Source: Sipunculus nudus (taxonomy: Eukaryota; Annelida; Sipuncula; Golfingiida; Sipunculidae). Taken from it: a stretch of 64,000 nt of DNA. The translations under genes and the position numbers were made by a program. Where the stretch lies: NCBI GenBank assembly GCA_026874595.1, contig CM049320.1, forward strand, positions 16,382,988 to 16,446,987, written 5' to 3'. The first letter of the stretch is position 1. The number at the start of each line of letters is the position of its first letter. Positions 22,201 through 34,053 of this stretch are shown piece after piece. The notes beneath the pieces were generated by a model. The model did no database searches, had not been told where the DNA came from, and worked only from the letters and a program-made list of their open reading frames with translations.

Positions 22201-25200
22201 ATATTTTCAAAAGATGTTCAGGGATTATTTTTATTTAACTGACGTCAGATATCGAAATAGGCCCCTTTCAAGAGGTTCTGGATGATCAATCGGACACAAA
22301 AATATCAGATACCACAGTTATCCGTCAGGAACGTATGAAGCACAGGGTTTTCATCTACACATATAAATATACAAAGACATGTACAGCTATCAAACATATA
22401 TGCTTCAATGGGATACCTTTGAACAAGATTATTGTTATTTACTGAAACTACCGCCTTTGTTTCTTAACGCCATCTTTTATTAAACCGTTGAACAATTGAG
22501 AAGTTTAAGTTATCTATCATTTATATTAAATATTAGCTTTAATCATATTTCAGCTCAACGCAGTAAAACGATATATATTTTCGTTGGAAATCCACGTTGT
22601 TATATAAGAAAATATAAAGGAATTATCCAGTTTTTAATGCCTTACTCAAACGTCATGTGTTTCCCTAAATTAAAACAAGATGACACTGAGATGCAAAAGC
22701 GTTTTTACCTTAATTAACCTATTCATAAACTCTGTGACCTTAATCGCATATTCATTCGATTAATTACCATAAGCATTGAACTAACGAGCAACCAATTAGG
22801 TGACCTTATACATTGTAAAGTTTTAATCATTTGACAAAAACAAAATTTTGCATAAAGAGCTCTGTCAAACAGAACACGTGTTGTCTGTACCAGTACTCAT
22901 GTCGGAATGTTTTCCGGTATATTTTTTATACAAAGGAGATAGTACAAAAAGTTCTAGGCTATAGGTTGCAGCTCTTTCTACCATGGGTATGGAATACCTT
23001 CTGTATGGGAGCGTTTTGGGGGCTCCTTAAAATAATAAGTTAAAAGGGAGGAGCATTTGGGCTTGGTCAATTAATAATGATGCCATATTTTGAGGTACCG
23101 GGTACCCCATGCATAGTTTGCAGAAGCGGATCCAGGGGGGGGGGGGGGTCCAGGGGGTCTGGACCCCCCCTTTTTCACCAGAATCAACGTTTTTTTAAGA
23201 GCTTCAGACAAAATTTTGCGGCCTGGACCCCCCCTTTTCCAGACCTTGGGACCTTTTTTTTAGGGTTTCATTAGTCGTCCTGGGTTGGACCCCCCCCCTT
23301 TTTCCAAAATCCTGGATCCGCCCCTGGTTTGTGGATTTGACTTACGTGAGCGGCGGCCATTATCCCCCAAATAAGTAATTGGAAGTGGTTATCTCCGTTA
23401 AGCCCCTGAAACAGAAGTGCCACAAACTCAGACATGTGTCCCAGAATGACGTCATAAGTTCACTGAAGATAAACGACGATGTTGTAACGAACAGATAAAT
23501 TTATTCTGGGTCAACAAACATTACATACGGCATAACGTGTCAGACTCACGGTTTGTGAGTCGTGTCAGTACAATGGACATGGATCTATAGACGTATATCC
23601 AGTTTATACGTTTTACATGATATAGAACTGTTATACACAAAATCGGCGGAATATCTGTTTATCTATTTCAGGCATTTGTAAAGAATATTCTTTATATAGG
23701 CCTAATTATCGTGAAAAAAAAACATGAGTACAGGGTTTTGGGACGGACTATAATCCCGCCTCGGGTGACACAACCATACTAACTTCTAAATAATATATAT
23801 GGTTGATACTACTTGGACGAATTTAGCCTCGTCTAGGCTAACAGTGGGCAGCTACATTATGGTCCGTTCCACCTTTCCTGTCCACCTGCTTTTCGCGATT
23901 ATTTTATTATTTTTTTTTTTGCGAATCAAAGTACGCCAAAAACTCTTTGACCTTAGGCGAGAAAGAGGAAAAAGCGTAATTAACTATTATGGAAATAAAA
24001 GCCCACTTTATGTCATTTCCCAGTTAACAATTTAAAACCATTTTATAAGTAACTATAGTCTATTCTTTTGCGACATTTTGCCACTTATCTATGAAATGGG
24101 CATATAAGGGAATAGTGATGACGTCATAATAGACGTGACGTACTAAAGAGGCACCAACATTCACGGGCCAAATAATCAACGGCTGCCGACCCCTGTTTAC
24201 AGTGAGACGTATTATACTCATGCTCGCGCATCACTGTTACGTCACATTACTTTATATCCATATTCAAGGAGGATAAACAATGGCCACTTATTTAGGACGC
24301 CGTGAACCATGAATATGTATGGGACATGTCAACCAGGCCGTAAAGTTAATAATATTTATATCGTGTGTGGGTAAGGTACCAAAAATTACGCTTTTGCCTC
24401 TTTATACCATTGGTGCAAATTTTGTTTGGCAAGTTTGTCTTACGTAGAGATAATCACGAAAAATCAGGTGGACAGGGGGTTTGGAACGGAAAGTTCCCAC
24501 AAAAAACGGCTACGAGGAGCCTCTAATGTCAACTAAACACGACCTAATTCCCTTCCCTTCGGAATCAGACTCATATAAATGTGTAGTATTTTTCTCAGGT
24601 TTAAGGGCGTCGTCCTAGCATTCGAACGTATAAGGACGTGACTTTTCAGACAGTGAAACTTATTAACCAATCAGCGGTAAATGCATTCTCTGACTTTTTT
24701 TCTAGAAGTTCTGAATGTGCGTCACATGTAAACAAAATCCTTTTCAAGGTGACCTTGTTTTATATATTTTTCCTGTATTCGTTCTAATTCAGTCTGACAA
24801 CTAGAAGTAAATATAATCCCTATATAATAACTGTTTCATCACGATCTCGCTCTAGATCGTCAATGATAAACATGATATACATTAACCGCTCCTCGGCTAT
24901 AGCTATGACGTCACAGGTAAACAAATGATTCTCCTTCGTGAGTCTGTTAATGCCAGTCTGAATACATCAATACATAAACATTCATTAACATTTTATTAGT
25001 GATGTTTATAAAATAAACATGTATGTGATATTAAGTTGGTGATGTTTATGAAATAAACATAGTACATACAATACATTGTTCTTGGGTTTTGTTTCAACAT
25101 TTAATATTGGCATTTGTGTCTAGAAGATCAAACTAGATGTAAACAAACCTGGCCATATTCATGACATCACACCTCACAAAAGAAAGTCCAGAATGAAAGA

Positions 25201-28200
25201 TACGGTAAATGTTAATATACGTCCCCTGATGGGGGAGGGTGTGGGATGGGGACACCCCCTACCATATTGGGAAACACTTATGTAGTCAAAATGAAGAAAT
25301 TTGGGGCATTTTCCTTTGTATGTATAATTAATTTCCATTCCCTAATGTACTGAAATATTATAATCTTTAACAGACTTGAAATTACCTAAAACATCCCCTG
25401 CTTGTGTCCCTGTGTTCTTACAACAGTAACGTTAAAATACACAATTTTACACTATCCTGAACATCTCGAGTACTGTACTGCATGAGTTTTTATAGCGTCT
25501 GTTGATTTAAACTGTTCTGATAGACTGAATTGTTTATATAACCTGATCATTTTGAGAAGAAATGATAGCAATCCTTCACCAGATCTATACAGATATTAAC
25601 GTATAAAATTAAATCGCAAGAATCTTGAAAAATCCTTTTTTTACATTTATTCAGCCTTCAATTAAAGTATTCTTTTCAGAGCTTTTCTACAATTAAGTAA
25701 GGAAAAAGCAATTTACATTTCTCCACTTTATCCAAACAATTACTTGGGCGGGGGGGGGGGGGCTGTTTTCCTTGAACCCCCCCCCCCTCCCAGCATACGG
25801 CCCTGAAAATATAGCGGCAGATTTTATTGTTATACAGAACGTCGATTTTTTTATAGTATATCGAGGCACCAGCTTGTTCGGAGAAAATTTCTTTCCGGAC
25901 AAATAAACATAGCCTTGCTTCGTTTCCACCTCGACTATACCAAAAGAAAATTATTAAATACCGGTGCAGATTTTCCTTTTCTCGAAAATATTTTAAAATT
26001 TGGTTCCTCGTTTTATTATTACATATTTTTATATTTTTGGGAAACGAAATTTCGAGAAAAAAAAACCAGCGTTCGCAGTACATCTATTGGAAGTAATAAA
26101 TATACCATTCCCAATGTTACCTTTGCCTCTCTCTCTCTTTTTAGACGTTACTTCAAACGTAAGTATAGAGATATAAGACAGGTGTAAAAAAACAATATAT
26201 CTGTAATAGACCTTGACGGATAAAATGGTAAGCCGCCATCTCTGGTAAATTGACATAGACGCAGGGATGTGCAAATAAAAATAATAAATTAGAGTAACAA
26301 GTCATTTCGGGGATGGAACACTTGTAGAAATATAACATAAGCCCGCTGTCATTTATTAAGTTTTGAAATATGACACCTGTAGCCTGCATATAAGTTGACG
26401 CATACTTTCAACATGTATAATATAATTGACGGTAGTGGCACTAAAGAGATGTTACGCAACTCCTATGTGGCAACGCTTCAGAAATGCCCGTATTTGGACT
26501 TGACGCCAGGTGTGTTCCATATCATCTCATAATAAGTGAAGATTTTGACATTATTTTGCGAAAGGGTCTATCGTACATTTGTGGCACAATTTAAGGTACT
26601 GGTTAGAAAACAACTTTTTTGTTACCCTCACAATAAGGGGGTAAACATCACAAATAATTGATGGCAAGAACTATCTAAACTTTATTTGATATAACATTAA
26701 ATGGGCTGTGTATCACATACAACTCCATACAACTCCATACAACTATTGTGAGGGTCACAAAAAATTTGTTTTCTAACCAGTACCTTAAATCCTGCCAGGT
26801 ATACTATCGTAATACCATCTGTCTGAAACTGCGCCAGTGTACTCGGTCCATGTGAACACAGAACATGGAACCCTGACCAGGTCGTGCGGACCTATACCAT
26901 AATCCCAACGCAAGAACTGGAAATGTCCTGGTATAACATAATGTCACTGATCACGACAACTGCAGGCCAAAATTAGAAAATAAATTATACCAGGACCAGG
27001 AAAGTGGGCAGCAGCCAGTAAATTAAAAAAAAAAAAAACGCCTAGCAATATGTTTAGGGATCCACTATAGCGAACACCATCATCTTTAGCACGGAGATAC
27101 GCTCTTGAGGCAGCGGCAATCTTACGCTTCTACGAAGCTACCGTAGCACGTAGAGTGCTTGGCATTAGTTCTTCTAGCTATTTGTACTATCCACGGAAAT
27201 TGTTTTCGCACGGTAGTTAACCTGCATGTTAGTCAGGTAAGTCTATTTAGATTTTGGAAATTACAAACATTTGGGAAAGGATGTAGATATCCATGAGATG
27301 GTCAAGTTGACTATTGTGAACGCTAAATCTAGTCGTCTAATTGACCATATCAAAGGAATACATCACATCCGGCTCTGGTAATATATATGACTGAAACGCA
27401 AGAGCCAAAAGGGAGAAATATTATAAACATCTATACTTACAAAATAAACGGCGTCATAAATGCAATATATGGTACCAGCAGCCCCCACCAACACTGTCCC
27501 TGTCAGGTACGGTAGAAACCAATAACGTTTGCCCTGTAAAGGAACAAAACAATGTAAAAAACACAATAACACCTGCCCTGTCAAGGAACAAAACAAAATG
27601 TACAAAACAATTACCCCCGGCCCTATCAAGGAACAAAACAAAATGTGCAAACCAATAACGCCTGCCCTGTCAAGGAACAAAACACAACGTGTAAACGAGT
27701 AACGCCTGCCCTGTCGAGGAACAAAACACAACGTGCAAACCAATAACGCCTGCCCTGTCAAGGAACAAAACACTACGTGTAAACCAGTAACGCCTGCCCC
27801 GTCAAGGAACAAAACACTATGTGTAAACCAATAACGCCTGCCCTGTCAAGGAACAAAACACTATGTGCAAACCAATAACGCCTGCCCCGTCAAGGAACAA
27901 AACACAATGTGCAAACCAATAACGCCTGCCCCGTCAAGGAACAAAACACTACGTGTAAACCAGTAACGCCTGCCCTGTCGAGGAACAAAACACAACGTGT
28001 AAACCAATAACGCCTGCCCTGTAAAGGAACAAAACACAACGTGCAAACCAATAACGCCTGCCCTGTAAAGGAACAAAACACAATGTGCAAACCAATAACG
28101 CCTGCTCCGTCAAGGAACAAAACACTATGTGTAAACCAATAACGCCTGCCCTGTAAAGGAACAAAACACTATGTGTAAACCAATAACGCCTGCCCTGTCA

Positions 28201-30801
28201 AGGAACAAAACACTTCGTGTAAACGAGTAACGCCTGCCCTGTCGAGGAACAAAACACAACGTGCAAACCAATAACGCCTGCCCTGTCAAGGAACAAAACA
28301 CTGTGTAAACCAATAACGCCTGCCCTGTCAAGGAACAAAACACTATGTGTAAACCAGTAACGCCTGCCCTGTCGAGGAACAAAACACAACGTGCAAACCA
28401 ATAACGCCTGCCCTGTAAAGGAACAAAACACAATGTGCAAACCAATAACGCCTGCCCCGTCAAGGAACAAAACACAGTGTGTAAACCAATAACGCCTGCC
28501 CCGTCAAGGAACAAAACACTATGTGTAAACCAGTAACGCCTGCCCTGTAAAGGAACAAAACACTATGTGTAAACCAATTACGCCTGCCCTGTCGTGGAAC
28601 AAAACACAACGTGCAAACCAATAACGCCTGCCCTGTAAAGGAACAAAACACAATGTGCAAACCAATAACGCCTGCTCCGTCAAGGAACAAAACACTATGT
28701 GTAAACCAATAACGCCTGCCCTGTAAAGGAACAAAACACTATGTGTAAACATATAACGCCTGCCCTGTCAAGGAACAAAACACTTCGTGTAAACCAGTAA
28801 CGCCTGCCCTGTCGAAGAACAAAACAGAACGTGCAAAACAATAACGCCTGCCCTGTCAAGGAACAAAACACTATGTGTAAACCAATAACGCCTGCCCTGT
28901 CAAGGAACAAAACCCTATGTTAATCAATAACGCCTGCCCTGTCGAGGAACAAAACACAACGTGCAAACCAATAACGCCTGCCCTGTAAAGGAACAAAATA
29001 CAATGTGCAAACCAATAACGCCTGTCCTGTCAAGGAACAAAACACAATGTGCAAACCAATAACGCCTGCCCCGTCAAGGAACAAAACACTATGTGTAAAC
29101 CAATAACGCCTGCCCTGTCAAGGAACAAAACACTATGTGTAAACCAATAACGCCTGCCATGTTAAGGAACAAAACACTATGTGCAAACCAGTAAAAATTG
29201 TTTTACCTTCAATAACATTGTTTGCTTTCACTTACCAGACAGGCTCCCCGAAACAAGAAGGCCACTGTGAGAGCTAATCCCAAAGTCAACACCTGAAACA
29301 ACGCTAATAGGGCCTCCATGGTCTCTGTAATAAATAATGATAACATAAATAATAACGCAAACAGGGCCCTATGGTCTTTGTAATATAATGATACCATACG
29401 TATACAACAACGCTAAAAGGGCCTCAATGGTTTCTGTAATATAACGGTAATATATATAACAACGCTAACAGGGCCTCCATGGTCTCTGTAATATAATGAT
29501 AACATATACAACAACGCTTACAGAGGCTCCATGGTCTCTATAATATGATTATAATATATATAACAACGCTAACAGGGGCTCCATGGTCTCTGCAATAAAA
29601 TGATTACATATATAACAATGATAACGGGGTCTTTATGATCCCTGAAATATGATGATAACGCATACAACAACACTAACAGGGCCTCCATGGTCTCTGTAAT
29701 ATGATGATAACACATACAACAACACTAACAGTCCCTCCATGGTCTATGTAATAAATGATAACACATATAATTACGCTAACAGGGCCTCAATGGTCTCTGT
29801 AATATGATCATAACAAACAACAACTCTAACAGGCCTCCTTGGTCTCTGTAATATGATGATAACATACAACAACTCTAACAGGCCTCCTTGGTCTCTGTAA
29901 TATGATGATAACATACAACAACTCTAACAGGCCTCCTTGGTCTCTGTATATAATGATAGCACACACAAAATTGCTAACATGTCCTCCATGGTCTCTGTAA
30001 TATAATGATAACACATGTTTACAACAACGCTAATAAGCTTCCGTGGTTTCCGTAATGTAATAATAACATGTAAAAAAGCTAACATGTAGGGCTTCCATGG
30101 TCCCTGTAAATATTGATATATAAACACTTGTATTTTACTCTAGCATGTGCTCCATTATAAATAACACAAACGCTGAACATTAAAGTCATGATGAATATTA
30201 ATATGACCCTGTGACCCATAGCCTACTTACTTAGCGTGCTGATGCGTGGATCAATCTTTGTATCGTTTTTCTTCTGAATATCATCTATAACAAAAATAAA
30301 CTAGAATAAATAAAGCAGAAGCTAACAAAGCCCTCAGCCAAAAGAATAGTGCTTATGGTAACAGTAAATAGTATGAAACATCTGTTAATTATCACTTTTT
30401 AAAAAGTTCAAGGTAAAGGTCATGAAAACATGTTAAATTATTATTTCATCGAAACTTTGTCAATAACTCATTATTGGTCCAATCTTTACAAATTATGGCT
30501 AATTTTTTTTTGCTTTTTGTCTTCTTCATGACACGTTCTGGTTATCTGTCTTTCGATCTGGGTCAGAGTTTTTCGCGTGACCTCTGGTCGTCTTGTTTTA
30601 CATTTCAAGGAAACACCACCTGTTTACATTCTACACGCGCATGCTTACAACATATTGCTTATTCCGTGAAGTCATTATACCACCAAACCAATTCTTATCC
30701 ATCACACTTGAACGAACTTTATTGTCCTTTTCACTAAATTTATACCCTCGTCGAGAAAGTTAAGTATTTGTGCGGGTCAGATCATTGGAAAGCCCCCCCC
30801 C

Positions 30802-30832
<31 letters not shown>

Positions 30833-32017
30833 ACATACACACACGCCCGCAACTGAGCGATTATGGGGGGTCAGCTATGTAGTGTACAACCAAGGAGTTT
30901 TAATAAGTACATGTATACTGCATCCGAAAAGAATATTTATCTGGTACGGAACTGGCAGCTTCCTTGCCAAGTGATTCCGTGGTATCCTCGGCAATGTATC
31001 AGGGATAACCCTAGCGCAATAGACAGGCGCCTGTAGCCAGATCAGAGAGCATTCACACCTAGGCGTGAGGTTTCTTATCAAGATCGCAGGCAACATAGGA
31101 CGCGATCCGCGATCCAAGTGCAAACTCCATCTTATTTTATCTCCATGGTACAACCCTGAGCAAATCTGTGACCTAGTACTAATATTGTGCGTAGTTTTTC
31201 AGCTTTAGAGAATTATCCATATTGGAGAACATTCGCAAATAAAAAATTACAGAAGAAAGAAAAAATTGATATCGATGGTTTTGCAGTCGGGGGATCTAAG
31301 CAAGTCTACCCATATTTTTTTAATGAAATATGAAAAGAGAAATTAACTCATTAATACTTATAAGTCTGTCAGACAGACAAGGCTTAATTAGCTGTTTCAC
31401 AAAAATAGGAGTAAGCAACTTGAGGATAAATGTGTGTATTTGTGCTGGGGGGGAGGTGGCGGAGTGAAGATGTGTGTAAACATTCTCATATACATGAATA
31501 ATAAATGCATGCCGTACATTGCTAGAATAATAAGCATACAAACGTGATTCATTATAACTCTGAATGTGTGTTAACATAAAATATTAAACCCATCATAACC
31601 TTTATTATTACCGGATGTGGCGTGACAGATGTTTTAACAAAAAGCGCACACTCAGCAAATAAGGCAGGTGTTAGGCTGAGAAGTAATTAAACCTGGTAAA
31701 AGCCAAGAGACCTAAATCTGTGACAGTGGTACATGGCGTGCCATATATCACAAAACAAGACGAGTTATGAACCCGGCGTGCTTTGAAAGCCTATGGCAAT
31801 GCCTGCTCCAAAAATAACTATTGTTGAGGTTCATTCACACTGGGAGCTGTACTGTTTTTATTATAAATAAGTAAATTTTGGACACATGCTGTAAACAAAT
31901 TCAACATTGTATTTATTATGTAAAAAAATTACGTTTTTTAATTCTTTGATTAAGATATATGGACATATAATCAACTTATGGTTACATATTTCATGTTAAC
32001 ATATCAATAATGTGAAC

Positions 32018-32074
<57 letters not shown>

Positions 32075-33136
32075 CTGTAGGACAGAATCCAAACCTGCAA
32101 AAGATTTATCGGAGGGCAGATATGAATGGTTATAACGGCTAACGGCTGAAGTAGGGTTGGTAAGTTCACGCTGCCTTGCTATATTTAAGAGTGGACTGAC
32201 CACCCGATAAAAGAAGGGATGGTGATTTAATTGTTGGACATTTATTGATAAGATATGAATTCATTTAAAAACAGCGAATATCCCTTTAAAATATTGTCCC
32301 AAGAGCTTGTATCAGAAGATATAAAGGCTGTTTTCTCACCAAGACTCTGCGTTTTTCGGAACACTTTCTCCTGTTCCCAGATAGTGTACCCGATGACGAC
32401 GACACAACACATCTGTCAAAACAGCCCAAAAGGTTAAAGGTCACAAAACTACAAAAAACGATCAATGTTTTTATTTTAAAATTTATTTATATATTTTTTT
32501 AACAAATTTTAACAAAACTTCATAACTGCGGACAACGGTAATTACACGACGTTAAGTTGACCGTAGCAACTTAAAACTTTGACAGCAACACACTACAACA
32601 TAATTATTACGTAATTGATTAAAAAAAGTGGTACACATGATAATGGAACAAATTCATCGCTCTTTAATCTGAGTACTTATTTATAAATTTGTCTGATGAT
32701 GGGACTGACTATTTTAAAACTGATGCCACACACATTGTGGCATTGTATTCTAGCTGTCATCTGTATCGGCACCGAATTAGAAATACAGACATTGTAAAGT
32801 CTATCACGTTGTTACGGGGTGACATAAAAGCGGACCGAACTGTCTCGCTAATGAAGCTTGCTTTGCTAGCGAAGCGGTTGGTATGCCGGTTTTGTGCGCT
32901 ACCGACATGGGTTCGAAACCGGGATCGGCCCAGTCTTTTCCCCTGAGCAATTTGTCTTTGTAACAAAAAGCGGACCTTCACTAGCGGTACAGCTCGGTCC
33001 GCTTTTATGTCACCCCGTAACAACGTTCAACAGTTGTGAAGGCACGTTAAACCCTTACCAGAGTGAATACCCCGTATACTACTGGGGAATACCTGGACCC
33101 CGCCCACAAGCAGGTTCTCTGACGTTGCGCTGTAAC

Positions 33137-33172
<36 letters not shown>

Positions 33173-33999
33173 GTAAAAAATTTATATATATATTGTTATG
33201 GGTTCATAACTGAAATGAGATTTCAGTTATGGAGATCCTCTTATGGAAAAGCGCAGCATGGGTATATTGGGATATTTACAAAATAAACAGAAAATGGAGG
33301 CAATTAAGCAAATTTCTTACCAATAATGGCTAATAAACTGTTTTGGAGTGAAAATAAATTATGTAGAAGTGCCCTCATAAGGAAATTGTTAAGATTTCAA
33401 CTCCTGTTGGGTTTTTTTTTAGCCTGCCATGCTGTCATGTTTATCTTTTGTCACATGACCCTGTCCTTGACCTTGAAAAGTTGTCCTCTGATTATTGTCC
33501 CAAATAAATTATAGTATAGTTTCCATAACCTCCATAGGCAAATTTGTTAAAACCTTAAAAGATATAGCCATAAACTTATAAAGGACTTATTGTAGCCATA
33601 TATTATCATTTACTCATAAGTATTATTCATGAAATAAGATTTTTTAATAGATTTATTAGCAATAAATTACTCTGGTACACCAGAGGTCAGGTCACAGGTC
33701 AGGTCATGGGTGACCAGAGTTCATGCCTCAGCAACATGGCTGTGTCAGTGGTGGTCTTCTGCTCTTCTCGTCAAGATTAAATGCTGTTATATCATATATA
33801 ACATAAACAGGAGACTCCACATGTATGTAAACTGATATATAAAGGATATGTAGGTAGAGTGAACATAGTTTAAGCTGCATCTTATTCTTAATTACTCTTT
33901 TATTCTTTCCTTCTGATAAATCAGAAGGACCGCTACGATATTTCGTAAGAACATATTCAAGGCTGAGTATGGAGCCCGGGTCTCCTGGTGTGTAATTCT

Positions 34000-34053
<54 letters not shown>

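Larger units (their letters stand above)
20898..27440. other. Large intron between exons 5 and 6 of the membrane-protein gene
   Basis: 6.5 kb containing the 330-bp family copy, the CGGATCC MITE, the GTCCACCTG element, the TTAA MITE, a short tandem GTGATGTTTATRAAATAAACAT (25001-25060) and several TGACGTCA sites (22239, 23450, 24118, 24904). No further coding exon was found, but a short one could be missed. Confidence 0.5.

Noticed and set aside
27514-29195. CRISPR-like array of 44-bp repeats
   Set aside because: Units are contiguous without unique spacers, the genome is clearly eukaryotic, and the unit matches an exon boundary.
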